In this document: piece by piece, positions 1 to 9,424 of the stretch | How positions within the stretch are numbered: position 1 is the stretch's first letter | How the letters are laid out: the number at the start of each line of letters is the position of its first letter | DNA from: a virus | Virus record (IMG/VR): IMGVR_UViG_3300025137_000017 | Span: 62,001-126,000 of that record | Direction: 5' to 3' (one strand) | DNA length: 64,000 nt | Position numbers and translations under genes: made by a program | The notes under the pieces: generated by a model | Databases searched by the model: none | What the model was told of the DNA's origin: nothing | The model's input: only the letters and a program-made list of their open reading frames with translations

Positions 1-1
1 T

Positions 2-2683
2 GATGCTACTGCTTCAGGAACTATCACAGGTGGAACACTAACTGACGGAGCGGCAAGCTTCACAAGTGGTGCTCTAACAGGTGCAACCACTGGTGCATTT
101 AGTAGTAACGTAACAATCGGCGGAACAGCAGGTATTACAGGACTAACAACAATGTCAACAGCGGCAGTAACAAGTACAAGTACATTTACTGGTGCAATTA
201 CAGCCAATGGTGGATTAGTTGGAGACGTAACTGGTGATATTACTGGTACAGTTTCAGACATTAGTAATCATAACTTAAACGGACTAGGCGATGTAACAAT
301 TTCTAGTGCGGCAAACGGTCAAGTTCTACAATGGAACGGATCTGCTTGGGTTAATGCTACTAAGTTCTTTGCACTAACATCTTTAACAGATGTTGGCGAT
401 AGTTCACTAACAGGTAAAGGCGATTATCTACTACAAGTTAAAGCAGATGCAAGTGGATTTGAATTAGTTGATCCATCAACTGTATCATTTAGTTCGCAAA
501 ATCGTGTCACAATAAACGGTGATGGTGTTGCAACTACATTTAACTTAGGATTTACTCCAAACTCAGCAACAATGGTGTTTGTGGGCGGTGTTATCCAGGA
601 TCCAAGTACACACTATACTATCGATACAGATAATGATCAGATTACTTTAGGCTCAGTAATGCCAACAGGTACATCAGCGGTTATTATGAGTACTGAAAGT
701 AGTGCGGTACCATATGTTCCAACAAATGGTGTTGGTACAACTGAAATCCAGGACGATGCAATCACATCAGCAAAAATTGCCGATGGTAATGTTACTAGTG
801 CTAAATTGGATACCAACATTGCTATTGCAGGTAACTTAACTGTTGCCGGTGATGCAACAATTAGTGGTAACCTAACATTTGGTGATGCGGCAACTGACAC
901 AGTTAGTTTTGGAGCCGATATCGCAAGTGATATTCTTCCAAATGCAAACAACACACTTGATTTAGGTGCTAGTGGTATAGCGTTTGCTGAAGTACACGCT
1001 ACTAACTTTTACGGAATCCATAACGGTAACGTAACAGGTAATGTAACTGGTGATATTACAGGTGATGTAACTGGTAACGTAACTTCTGCAGGAACAAGTG
1101 ATTTCTCAGGAACTGTAGACTTTACAGGCGCAACTATTACTGGACTATCAACTACACTAACAGGTAACTTAACTGGTAACGTAACAGGTAATGTAACTGG
1201 TGATTTAACTGGTGATGTTACAGGTGATGTAACTGGTAACGTAACTGGTGATTTAACTGGTGCTTCAGCTGGTGCACATAACGGTACAATTGGTGCAACA
1301 ACTCCAACAACTATCGTTGGTACAACAATCGGTGGTACAGTTATTACAGCAAGTACAAACTTTGCAGGTGATATTACTGGTGATGTAACTGGTAACGTAA
1401 CTGGTAATGTAACTGGTAACGTAACAGGTAACTTAACTGGCGATGTAACTGGTGATGTAACTGGTGACTTGACAGGTAATAGTGCTGGTACACATACTGG
1501 TGCTTCTGTTGGTGCTCACACTGGTGCAGTAGACGGCATCTTGGGTGGTAACACTCCGGCGGCAGCTACAGTAACAACAATGACAGCAAGTAGTGACGTA
1601 ATTGTACAAGGTAACTTTACAGTTTCAGGAACTACAACCACAGTTAACTCAAATGATGTTAACATTGCAGACTCAACACTAACACTTAATAGTGATGAAG
1701 CTGGAACTCCTTCACAGGATGCGGGTATTGTTATTGAACGTGGTACAGCGGCAAATGTTAGTTTCTTATGGGACGAAACAGGTGACCAATGGACTACAGG
1801 TACAGAAGCAATTAAATCTGGACACCTATTACCAGCAGCAGATGATACTTATGACCTAGGTGCAGACGGAAACGTTTGGAGAGACTTATATCTAAGTGGA
1901 AGTACAATCAAACTTGGTGGTGCAACTCTTAGTGCTAGTGGATCTAACCTAAGTATGGGATCTGGATCCTTTGATCTAAGTAACAGTACAACTGCCAACT
2001 TAGCTGAACATACAGACTACAAGTATTATACTGATACAAGAGTTAGAACACACATCGAAGGTGCAGACCTGGCTATGGGTGCTAACAATATCACAACTAC
2101 TGGTAAGATGTTATACAGTAACGTTTATAGTGCAGAAGGCGATCTTCCAAGTGCAAGTACATATCACGGTATGTTTGCACACGTTCATGGAACAGGATTG
2201 GCTTACTATGCTCACGGTGGAAACTGGGTCAAACTAGCAAAGCATGATGATAGTATTAAGAGCAATGCTAATGATACTGCTTCTGGACAAATTACATTTA
2301 GTAACTCAACTAACTCAACATCCGCAACTACAGGTGCAGTAATTGTAACTGGTGGTGTTGGTGTAGGTGGTAACATTTATGCTAGTGGTGACGTAACTGC
2401 TTACTCAGATGAATCCCTAAAGACTAATATCCAAACTATTGATAATGGTCTAGATAAAGTGATGGCACTTCGTGGTATTACTTTCGATCGTATTGCAGAT
2501 GGATCTACATCAACTGGTGTATCCGCTCAAGACGTGAAGGCGGTTCTTCCGGAAGCTGTGGCAACTGATGACGAAGGTCTAATGGCTGTTAAATATGGTA
2601 ACCTAGTTGGTCTACTTATTGAAGCAATCAAAGATCTTAAGGAAGAAGTTAACGAGCTTAAGACATCTGGAACTGTACATTAA
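2..2683 (+). CDS. tail fibre protein with S74 chaperone domain (5' partial)
   Basis: Long fibre-like protein ending in an intramolecular chaperone (Peptidase_S74) that trimerises the fibre and is then normally released by self-cleavage. The reading frame is open from base 2 with no stop, so the start lies upstream of the window; the ATG at 152 is only internal. The body carries two arrays of short G-[DN]-[VLI]-T-G repeats (about 1021-1270 and 1366-1480), then a module with a GMFAHVH motif (about 2160-2240), then the S74 domain (from about 2400, AYSDESLK motif) with a C-terminal coiled coil. First of three related fibre genes in tandem. A strong terminator follows. The S74 assignment is confident; the receptor is unknown. 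Confidence 0.9.
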   Translation, partial: DATASGTITGGTLTDGAASFTSGALTGATTGAFSSNVTIGGTAGITGLTTMSTAAVTSTSTFTGAITANGGLVGDVTGDITGTVSDISNHNLNGLGDVTISSAANGQVLQWNGSAWVNATKFFALTSLTDVGDSSLTGKGDYLLQVKADASGFELVDPSTVSFSSQNRVTINGDGVATTFNLGFTPNSATMVFVGGVIQDPSTHYTIDTDNDQITLGSVMPTGTSAVIMSTESSAVPYVPTNGVGTTEIQDDAITSAKIADGNVTSAKLDTNIAIAGNLTVAGDATISGNLTFGDAATDTVSFGADIASDILPNANNTLDLGASGIAFAEVHATNFYGIHNGNVTGNVTGDITGDVTGNVTSAGTSDFSGTVDFTGATITGLSTTLTGNLTGNVTGNVTGDLTGDVTGDVTGNVTGDLTGASAGAHNGTIGATTPTTIVGTTIGGTVITASTNFAGDITGDVTGNVTGNVTGNVTGNLTGDVTGDVTGDLTGNSAGTHTGASVGAHTGAVDGILGGNTPAAATVTTMTASSDVIVQGNFTVSGTTTTVNSNDVNIADSTLTLNSDEAGTPSQDAGIVIERGTAANVSFLWDETGDQWTTGTEAIKSGHLLPAADDTYDLGADGNVWRDLYLSGSTIKLGGATLSASGSNLSMGSGSFDLSNSTTANLAEHTDYKYYTDTRVRTHIEGADLAMGANNITTTGKMLYSNVYSAEGDLPSASTYHGMFAHVHGTGLAYYAHGGNWVKLAKHDDSIKSNANDTASGQITFSNSTNSTSATTGAVIVTGGVGVGGNIYASGDVTAYSDESLKTNIQTIDNGLDKVMALRGITFDRIADGSTSTGVSAQDVKAVLPEAVATDDEGLMAVKYGNLVGLLIEAIKDLKEEVNELKTSGTVH

Positions 2684-2716
2684 TAGTAAAGTTTACAGAA
2701 TAAAAAACTAATACTG

Positions 2717-2747
2717 GAAACGGGCAGGAAACTGCCCGTTTTCTTTC
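2717..2747 (+). terminator. rho-independent terminator after first fibre gene
   Basis: Stem AACGGGCAG / CTGCCCGTT with a GAAA tetraloop, followed by TTCTTTC. It lies 34 bases after the stop of the first fibre gene and before the late promoter of the second, so it separates two transcription units. Confidence 0.88.
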
Positions 2748-2771
2748 GTCTAAATTAATCAAGTATTATTG

Positions 2772-2779
2772 CTAAATAC
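2772..2779 (+). promoter_or_regulatory. T4-type late promoter
   Basis: GCTAAATACATACATAC lies 32 bases before the ATG at 2811. It matches the TATAAATA-like late box repeated before virion genes in this window. Confidence 0.6.
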
Positions 2780-2810
2780 ATACATACAAGCAACAGGAGA
2801 CTGAGTCAAG

Positions 2811-4757
2811 ATGACCTTCAGACAAATTAACTTATCGGCAGTCGAAACGACAATAACAGCCCTTGCTGATCCTCTAATAGCTCTTAACTCCTCCGCATCT
2901 GGTTCTAATTCCAAAGATCTTGGGATATTAATGAACAGAGGCTCGGATACAAACGTTGCTTTACTATGGGACGAATCAACAGATCAATTTGCTTTTGTTA
3001 GTACAAGTGAAACAGGTACAACAGCAGGCGATGTAACTATCACAGCTTATTCTGATCTTAGACTTAATGATCTAACAGCAGATGATATAACTAGTGCTAC
3101 AATTTCAGCAACTTCAGGGTTTACAGGAAACTTAGTAGGTAATGTGGTTGGATCCACAACAGGAATTAACTATGGAAATGTAACGGTTGCAGTTGGTACA
3201 AGTACATTTAATAATATAACAATGGCTGGTAACTTAATTGTTAACGGAAGTACAACAACAGTTTCTTCAACAAATACTACACTTGCAGATAACCTAATAG
3301 AATTAAACTCAGGAGCAGGCGATAATGATGCTGATGCTGGTATTGTTATTGAACGTGGTTCAACAGGCGACAATGCATTTATGGGTTGGGACGAAAGTTC
3401 AGATTCGTTTATTTTGGGAACAACTACAGCCACTGGTTCAAGTATAGGCAACTTAACAATTACACCAACTGCACTTCATCTTGGTAGTTTAGATATAACA
3501 AATACAACCGCTGGTAGTGATGCAGGACCAGTAATTACATTACACAGAGATATAACTGGTGCAGACGCAAATTACATTGGACAAATAAAATTTACTGCGG
3601 ATAATGATGCTGACCAAAGCACAGTATTTGCAAAGATTACTGGTAAGATTGACGATGCTAGTGATGGCACTGAAGATGGTATTATTGAAATTGCACATAA
3701 GAAAGCAGGATCAAATAATATTAGTGCAAGGTTTACAAGCGACAAACTTAAATTAATTAATGGAACAGGATTAGAAGTTGATGGTGACCTTAATATGGGT
3801 GACAATAATTATCTTAAAATGGGTGATGGTGAGGATTTTCAAATACACCATGATGGTACAAACAGTATAATAAGAAGTACTAACCACCGAACTTGGATAC
3901 AAACAAATAGTATATTAGAAATTAGTAAATTTGGTGGTGCTGAATACATGGCAAGATTTATTGCCGATGGAGCAGTAGAACTTCGTCATAATAATACGGC
4001 AAGACTTACAACAACCTCAACTGGTGCAACTATTAATGGAAGTCTATTAACCACTAACATTTATGGTGCTAGTGATACTAATACTGGTATTCAGTTTGAA
4101 GGTTCAGATGTGATAACTTTACATACTGGTGGAGCTGAACATATTCGTATTGATAGTTTAGGTCGTGCTGGATTCGGTATTTCAAGTCCATTAGCCAGAA
4201 TCCATGCAAAACAACATAGTGTATCTTATGGTATTGTTGTAGAAGCTAATGGAAACGACTCTTGGTTACGATTACATCATAACGATTCTTTAGGTATAAT
4301 TGAAACAACTTATAATAGTTCAGCAGGCTTTTCTCCATTAACATTTAAAGTAAGTAATGCAGAACGTATGCGTATTGATACGTCAGGTCGTGTTGGTATT
4401 GGTACTAGCAGTCCATCAGAAGTTCTACATGTAGTAGGCAACATACTTGCAAGTGGTGATGTTACAGCCTATTCAGATGAAAGATTAAAAGATAACATAC
4501 AAACAATTGACGGTGCTTTGGGCAAAGTCAATAGTATGCGAGGAGTAACATACACAAAAGATGGCTTAGAAAGCTCGGGTGTTATTGCACAAGAAATTGA
4601 AAAGATTGCTCCAGAACTTGTTAAAGATGGTGAATATAAATCCGTTGCATATGGCAACCTAGTTGGATATTTAATTGAAGCAATCAAAGAGCAACAAAAA
4701 CAGATTGATCAATCCAAAACAGAGATTGAGAATCTTAAAAAAGAGATAAGGGGATAA
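2811..4757 (+). CDS. tail fibre protein with S74 chaperone domain
   Basis: 648-residue fibre protein. The N-terminal two thirds is beta-rich and low in charge, with modules shared with the flanking fibre genes (DAGIVIERG followed by a WDES segment). A central part with repeated histidine-rich beta-strand units resembles carbohydrate-contacting fibre tips. The C-terminal roughly 100 residues form the S74 chaperone (AYSDERLKDNIQ motif, then a coiled coil). The start is supported by an AGGAG upstream and by the late promoter. The next fibre gene starts 4 bases after the stop. Probably a receptor-binding or fibre-shaft subunit; which one cannot be told from sequence. Confidence 0.88.
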   Translation: MTFRQINLSAVETTITALADPLIALNSSASGSNSKDLGILMNRGSDTNVALLWDESTDQFAFVSTSETGTTAGDVTITAYSDLRLNDLTADDITSATISATSGFTGNLVGNVVGSTTGINYGNVTVAVGTSTFNNITMAGNLIVNGSTTTVSSTNTTLADNLIELNSGAGDNDADAGIVIERGSTGDNAFMGWDESSDSFILGTTTATGSSIGNLTITPTALHLGSLDITNTTAGSDAGPVITLHRDITGADANYIGQIKFTADNDADQSTVFAKITGKIDDASDGTEDGIIEIAHKKAGSNNISARFTSDKLKLINGTGLEVDGDLNMGDNNYLKMGDGEDFQIHHDGTNSIIRSTNHRTWIQTNSILEISKFGGAEYMARFIADGAVELRHNNTARLTTTSTGATINGSLLTTNIYGASDTNTGIQFEGSDVITLHTGGAEHIRIDSLGRAGFGISSPLARIHAKQHSVSYGIVVEANGNDSWLRLHHNDSLGIIETTYNSSAGFSPLTFKVSNAERMRIDTSGRVGIGTSSPSEVLHVVGNILASGDVTAYSDERLKDNIQTIDGALGKVNSMRGVTYTKDGLESSGVIAQEIEKIAPELVKDGEYKSVAYGNLVGYLIEAIKEQQKQIDQSKTEIENLKKEIRG

Positions 4758-4761
4758 TAAA

Positions 4762-6444
4762 ATGGCTTTTAAGTTAGGAAACCAAACAGTTTTAAATTTA
4801 GATGCGGCAGGTTCAACACAAGTTAGTAGTGCTTCTGGAAAAGATGTTGCATTGTATCCAGATCAGAATGTTTGGATAAAAGAAGGTACTAAATTAATTT
4901 TTGAAGGTACAACACCAGATGCTCATGAAGCTAAGTTACAGGCAACGACAGTAACAGCAGATAGAGATTTAATTTTACCAGATGAAAGTGGAACATTGGC
5001 TACCCAATCATATGTTAGCTCTGCAGTAGGTGGTTCAGGAGCGTTAGCAACAACCGGTGGTACAATGACTGGTGCTATAGAAATGGGCAGTAACAACATT
5101 ACTACTACTGGTAAAGTATTGTTTGCTAATATGTATGCAACTGAAGGTGATTTACCAAGTGCAACAACATATCACGGTATGTTCGCTCATGTACATGCCA
5201 CAGGCGCAGGTTACTTTGCACATGGTGGTGCTTGGAGAAAATTATTAGATGAAACATCATCAACAACTACAGATTTAACAGAAGGCACAAACTTATATTA
5301 TACAGATGTTAGAGCCGATGCAAGAGTAACAAACGCTCTTGGTGGAACAATTTCCTCTTTAACAACTAGCGGAAACGTGTTAGTTGGTGGAAACTTAACA
5401 GTCAATGGTACTACAAATACGGTTACCTCAAATGAAGTTAATATTGGTGATAATATTCTAAAACTTAATGCAGATGAAACTGGAGCACCTAGTCAAGATG
5501 CTGGATTAGAAATTGAACGTGGTACTAGCACAAATGTTACTTTCTTATGGGACGAAGCAAATGACAGATGGACAACAGGTGGTGAAACCATTAAAGCTGG
5601 ACACCTACTACCAGAGACAGATGTTACATATGATTTAGGTTCAAGTGCATTAAAATGGCGTGACTTATATCTGAGTGGTAGTACAATTAAATTGGGCGGA
5701 GCAACGCTTAGTGCTTCGGGTTCTAACCTAAGTATGGGATCCGGATCATTTGACTTATCCAATAGTACAACTGCTAATTTGCCGGAACATACTGATTACA
5801 AATATTATACAGATACAAGAGTGCGTACACATATGCAAGGTGCAGATTTAGATATGACTACAAATAAAATATTGTATTCAAATGTCTACGCCACAACTGG
5901 TGATTTACCAAGTGCGGCAAGTTACCATGGAATGTTTGCCCATGTACACGCAGAAGGTAAAGGTTATTTTGCACATGGTGGAGCATGGAAAGAATTAGTT
6001 GATACAACAACTAGTAGTACAATTAACTTACAGCTAAATAGTATTGGAGCAGGAACATCAGCCGGCGGTACAGCAGGTGATATTCGTGCAACAGCAGACA
6101 TTACAGCATATTACTCTTCAGATGCAACGCTAAAACAAAACGTTGTACAAATAGAAAATGCATTAGATAAAGTCAACAGAATTCGAGGTGTTGAATTTGA
6201 TTGGACACCTGAGTACTTGGGAGAAAAAGGCGGAGAAGATGGTTATTTTGTCCGCAAACACGATGTAGGTGTTATAGCACAAGAGGTAGAAGAAGTATTA
6301 CCTGAAGTAGTAGGCACCAGAGACAATGGGATAAAAGCAGTACGCTATGATAGGATTGTAGCCTTGCTAATTGAAGCCATAAAAGAACAACAAACACAGA
6401 TTGATGAGCTAAAAGAGTTAGTAAATCACAAAATGAATAAATAA
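4762..6444 (+). CDS. tail fibre protein with S74 chaperone domain
   Basis: 560-residue fibre protein, third of the tandem set. It holds two internal copies of a GMFAHVHA module (nt about 5140-5250 and 5900-5990), and between them a module that is nearly identical, at protein level, to one in the first fibre gene (SGSTIKLGGATLSASG and following). The C terminus is an S74 chaperone (SSDATLKQNV, VIAQEVEEVLPEVV) with a terminal coiled coil. Ribosome site AAGGGG precedes the ATG. The pattern suggests duplication and module exchange among the three fibre genes. Confidence 0.88.
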   Translation: MAFKLGNQTVLNLDAAGSTQVSSASGKDVALYPDQNVWIKEGTKLIFEGTTPDAHEAKLQATTVTADRDLILPDESGTLATQSYVSSAVGGSGALATTGGTMTGAIEMGSNNITTTGKVLFANMYATEGDLPSATTYHGMFAHVHATGAGYFAHGGAWRKLLDETSSTTTDLTEGTNLYYTDVRADARVTNALGGTISSLTTSGNVLVGGNLTVNGTTNTVTSNEVNIGDNILKLNADETGAPSQDAGLEIERGTSTNVTFLWDEANDRWTTGGETIKAGHLLPETDVTYDLGSSALKWRDLYLSGSTIKLGGATLSASGSNLSMGSGSFDLSNSTTANLPEHTDYKYYTDTRVRTHMQGADLDMTTNKILYSNVYATTGDLPSAASYHGMFAHVHAEGKGYFAHGGAWKELVDTTTSSTINLQLNSIGAGTSAGGTAGDIRATADITAYYSSDATLKQNVVQIENALDKVNRIRGVEFDWTPEYLGEKGGEDGYFVRKHDVGVIAQEVEEVLPEVVGTRDNGIKAVRYDRIVALLIEAIKEQQTQIDELKELVNHKMNK

Positions 6445-6473
6445 GACTGTAATCAAATAAGGAGAGTATTACA

Positions 6474-6701
6474 ATGGCATTACCAGCAACTGGTGCCACA
6501 ATTAGCATTGGCACAATTAGAACATACTTCAGTTTATCAGGACAAAAATCCCTGCTAAACTTGGGAAATCATATTTCACCATCTGTAACAACTAATATCA
6601 GACTATCAGCTACATTTGGCGGATGGCAGAATCCAAATCAATGGGGTACAGATTCAGGTGTTGCACCGGACCAAGATGAATACGGTTCATCTAACTACTA
6701 A
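6474..6701 (+). CDS. small tail-fibre-associated structural protein
   Basis: 75-residue protein starting MALPATGATISIGTIR. Small proteins with this MALP.SG..S..... opening occur next to fibre genes in marine T4-like phages and are usually taken as virion proteins; that link is recalled, not searched. An AGGAG lies 10 bases before the ATG. Low in charge, Gly/Ser/Thr-rich, no membrane segment. Last gene of the fibre cluster, followed by an inverted repeat. Confidence 0.65.
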   Translation: MALPATGATISIGTIRTYFSLSGQKSLLNLGNHISPSVTTNIRLSATFGGWQNPNQWGTDSGVAPDQDEYGSSNY

Positions 6702-6715
6702 GATTTATATTAATC

Positions 6716-6749
6716 AGAGTCTGTTGTTTTTTACTTGACAACAGACTCT
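6716..6749. repeat. perfect 12-bp inverted repeat overlapping an early promoter
   Basis: Arms AGAGTCTGTTGT and ACAACAGACTCT are perfectly complementary around a 10-base loop. The right arm overlaps the TTGACA -35 box at 6735-6740. No T-tract follows on either strand, so an operator or processed hairpin fits better than a simple terminator. Confidence 0.75.
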
Positions 6750-6762
6750 ATTAATGTATAAT
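6735..6762 (+). promoter_or_regulatory. sigma70-type early promoter
   Basis: TTGACA (6735-6740), 16-base spacer, TATAAT (6757-6762). It is 45 bases upstream of the ATG at 6808 and matches the host-type promoter class seen elsewhere in the window. Confidence 0.8.
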
Positions 6763-6807
6763 ATAAGAAGAGAAACCTCACAGTAAATTCACACAGGAGA
6801 AAAATAA

Positions 6808-7227
6808 ATGAGTATTCGCACACGTTTCGAAATAGAAACATTTGTATTGGGATCACACCCCACACTAGAAAGAAAAGCACACGCCATTAAAGTTGAGTAT
6901 GAGGCTGCCAAAGCATCTGGTCATCCAGACTTGCCGGTTTTAGAAGCAGTATATAACAACTTTGCATTAACAAATGATATTGATGCATTGATTGCCAACA
7001 TTGAAACCACAGAAGAGACATATTGGGTAGAACGTTTAGCACGTTTGGCCGCAATTGATATCTTAACTATCGGTAAAGTACAACCTGAGACCATGCACCA
7101 CATGGCATCACTAAATGATGATGCATTCGCGGCCAGTGTAAAGAGTGCAACTGTACTAGCTAAAACACTTAATGAATCAGTACGTGAAATTGAAATTGAA
7201 TTAGGTACTGACTTAGTCCAAGACTAA
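6808..7227 (+). CDS. conserved hypothetical protein
   Basis: 139-residue, mainly helical, acidic protein with no motif I recognise. A good AGGAG site precedes the ATG. It is the first gene behind an early-type promoter, and the following glycosyltransferase starts directly at its stop, suggesting co-translation. Contains paired tryptophan/arginine helices (YWVERLARLAA) in the middle. Function unknown. Confidence 0.7.
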   Translation: MSIRTRFEIETFVLGSHPTLERKAHAIKVEYEAAKASGHPDLPVLEAVYNNFALTNDIDALIANIETTEETYWVERLARLAAIDILTIGKVQPETMHHMASLNDDAFAASVKSATVLAKTLNESVREIEIELGTDLVQD

Positions 7228-7872
7228 ATGGTAAGTATACCTAAATTCCATTATTCAGTGGGTACAAACGCCAAGGTTGCAATTTGCGTGCCTGTGCGTG
7301 ATACGGTAACGGCAGTATTCACACAAAGTCTTGCCATGCTTACTAAAAAGTGTGGCGAGACTAAACAAAAGATATCACTACACATGGTAATGGGTAGTGA
7401 AGTTGCAATGCAACGACAACAACTAGTAGACGAAGCAATGGAAACTGATTGTACTCACATACTATGGTTAGATAGTGATATGTCATTTCCAACAAATACA
7501 TTACAGGCATTGTTATCACACGATAAAGATGTCATTGCATGTAATTATAGTACAAGAATAGCACCACATCGACCAGTGGCATTTAAAAGCGAAAATGATT
7601 TAGATGTAAGAGTTGAAAGTGGTATCGGAATACAAAAGATATTTGCAGTAGGTATGGGTTGTATGTTAGTAAAACGACAAGTATATGAAGTAGTGGTTAG
7701 ACCACATTTTAGTGTTACTTGGAATGATGATTATACTAACTTAGTCGGTGAAGATATATACCATTGTAATAAGGCAAAAGAAGCTGGGTTTGATATCTGG
7801 CTAGAGAATGATTTAAGCGAGAATATAGCCCATATTGGAACAAGGGCGTTTACTATTAAAGGTGATTGTTAA
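7228..7872 (+). CDS. GT2-like glycosyltransferase
   Basis: 214 residues with a GT-A Rossmann-like fold signature: VAICVPVRDTV at the N terminus (nucleotide-sugar entry), a run of helix, then LWLDSDM at residues 80-85, giving the DxD metal/nucleotide motif D82-S-D84. A second acidic segment (GEDIYHC) follows near residue 172. Shorter than most bacterial GT2 enzymes but usual for phage versions. It starts right after the previous stop and overlaps the next gene by one base (TAATG). Likely substrates are virion or host surface glycans, or modified DNA bases; the sequence does not decide. Confidence 0.75.
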   Translation: MVSIPKFHYSVGTNAKVAICVPVRDTVTAVFTQSLAMLTKKCGETKQKISLHMVMGSEVAMQRQQLVDEAMETDCTHILWLDSDMSFPTNTLQALLSHDKDVIACNYSTRIAPHRPVAFKSENDLDVRVESGIGIQKIFAVGMGCMLVKRQVYEVVVRPHFSVTWNDDYTNLVGEDIYHCNKAKEAGFDIWLENDLSENIAHIGTRAFTIKGDC

Positions 7873-8972
7873 TGTTAGAATTTAAAAATGTAAAGTCAGA
7901 TTTATTTGATTTTAAAGGACAGTCAGTTATTACTCCATGGGATAGACTAAAAAAGTTTATATTCCAAAGTTACCCAGTAGTTGAGATTACAGAAGATCTA
8001 GAAACACTAGACGAACAACTTGAGGTAGCACTAGCACACCAAGGTCAGAGTAATATGATATGGCTAAAGAATAAAAATACGGTGGTCAGAGAAGATTTCC
8101 CCTGGCATTATAGACCTAGTGATATGGGAAGACAGTTCGTACATAAATTTCCAAGAGTAGGTAAACGTAGTAAACGGGCAGTCAGGTGGGGAGAACTAAA
8201 ACTAGTTCCAACTACTGGTTTTGCTCACGGTACTTTTAAAAACAGAATTAATGCAAGTTATCACGATGCAGATTTTGAGATATTTATGATCAGCTTCCAT
8301 GAAGCAGAAGCAGACAGTAACTTTGCAAAACTAAAAGCACAGTATCCTGATGCAAAACATGTTAAAAATATTGAAGGTATTGGTAATGCACACAGAGAAG
8401 TTGGCGAACTATCAACTACAGAAATGGTTTATATTGTTGATGCAGATGCAGAACTACTTGAAAAGTTTGAATTTGATTTTGTTCCTCCAATGGCAAAACG
8501 ACACAACACAACATATGTGTGGAGTGCAAGAAATCCTATTAACGGATTAGAGTATGGCTATGGCGGAGTTAAATTATTTCCTCGTACACAGTTATTGGAA
8601 TTAGGACATGAACTACCTGATTATACAACAGGTGTTGCATTCTACCAACCAATTGGAGATGTATCAAACGTAACAAACTTTAATAAGGATCCATATAGAA
8701 CATGGCGTAGTGCATTCCGTGAGTGTGTTAAACTAGCATCACAGATTAATCCCAATGCTCCCAAACAAGAAACAGTTGACAGATTAGAAACATGGACTAC
8801 AGTTGACAACGGAGGACGTTTCGGACGTTATTGTATTAAAGGTGCATTAGAAGGAAAAGCATATGGTCTTGAACATAAAGATAATGTTGAAGAACTGAAT
8901 AAAATTAATGACTTTGATTGGCTACGTGAACAGTTTGTTGCTAGTATGAAGAAACGTATTACTGCAGATTAA
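7872..8972 (+). CDS. GT-A-like glycosyltransferase, probable
   Basis: 366 residues from the ATG at 7872, which overlaps the upstream stop (TAATG); an in-frame TTG at 7866 is less likely. Middle part has FEIFMISFHEAEAD and a later MVYIVDADAELL segment, giving a DxD motif like that of GT-A transferases, followed by a conserved NPINGLEYGYGG segment that looks like an acceptor loop. The C terminus is helical and charged. Paired with the preceding glycosyltransferase. The exact reaction is unknown; the GT call rests on the motif and on the pairing. The stop overlaps by 4 bases with the convergent Nudix gene. Confidence 0.55.
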   Translation: MLEFKNVKSDLFDFKGQSVITPWDRLKKFIFQSYPVVEITEDLETLDEQLEVALAHQGQSNMIWLKNKNTVVREDFPWHYRPSDMGRQFVHKFPRVGKRSKRAVRWGELKLVPTTGFAHGTFKNRINASYHDADFEIFMISFHEAEADSNFAKLKAQYPDAKHVKNIEGIGNAHREVGELSTTEMVYIVDADAELLEKFEFDFVPPMAKRHNTTYVWSARNPINGLEYGYGGVKLFPRTQLLELGHELPDYTTGVAFYQPIGDVSNVTNFNKDPYRTWRSAFRECVKLASQINPNAPKQETVDRLETWTTVDNGGRFGRYCIKGALEGKAYGLEHKDNVEELNKINDFDWLREQFVASMKKRITAD

Positions 8973-9424
8973 TCTACTAAAGTATCTAACCAATTAGAAC
9001 CATCTACGATACTAGTCTCGTGGATGGTTTTTATTTTCTTGATTATGTCTTTATTGTATAATTGTGCCTTAGCACCATTGTGTAATGGACGAGGCCAGTT
9101 ACCCATCTTAACCCAACAGAATCCATTGCTTTCATCATTTAGTTGTGGTACAAATTCATCATAAACTGTTACAACAAACGTATTGTATACAAAGTTTTTA
9201 TCTGGACTAGTGAATTTGTTTAGTGGATATACTTTCTGTATATCGGGTAATAGCCCAATCTCTTCTTCTAATTCTCTTAATAGTGTTTGTAAAGGTCGCT
9301 CATCTTTTTCAGCTTTGCCTCCAAAGAATCCCCAAGTACGTGGATGGCTTGTATCGCCACTTCTTTGTTGTAGCATAATTCTACCTGTATCCATAGCAAG
9401 TACTAAGCAACCACTAGCGTTCAT
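8969..9424 (-). CDS. Nudix hydrolase
   Basis: 151 residues. The complete Nudix box lies at residues 36-58 (G-x5-E-x7-REL-x-EE-x-GL), which binds the metal and cleaves a nucleoside diphosphate linked to another group. Phage Nudix enzymes act on dNTPs, ADP-ribose, nucleotide sugars or RNA caps; substrate not predictable here. The PRTWGFFGG run before the box is typical of the MutT branch. Last gene of a minus-strand unit with gp14 and gp15; the start codon overlaps the upstream gene's end by 11 bases. Confidence 0.88.
   Translation of the reverse strand: MNASGCLVLAMDTGRIMLQQRSGDTSHPRTWGFFGGKAEKDERPLQTLLRELEEEIGLLPDIQKVYPLNKFTSPDKNFVYNTFVVTVYDEFVPQLNDESNGFCWVKMGNWPRPLHNGAKAQLYNKDIIKKIKTIHETSIVDGSNWLDTLVD

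Noticed and set aside
637-954. Antisense open frame in the first fibre gene
   Set aside because: Caused by repetitive Thr/Gly/Val codons; no ribosome site or promoter, and the plus-strand gene is well supported.
1021-1480. Possible CRISPR or tandem non-coding repeat array
   Set aside because: The units are short, in frame, encode GDVTG-type residues and have no unique spacers, so this is a coding repeat.
152-2683. ATG at 152 as the true start of the first fibre gene
   Set aside because: The frame is open without stops from base 2 and continues the same repeat style, so the start lies upstream of the window.
6716-6749. Inverted repeat as rho-independent terminator
   Set aside because: No T-tract follows the stem on either strand; overlap with the -35 box suggests another role.
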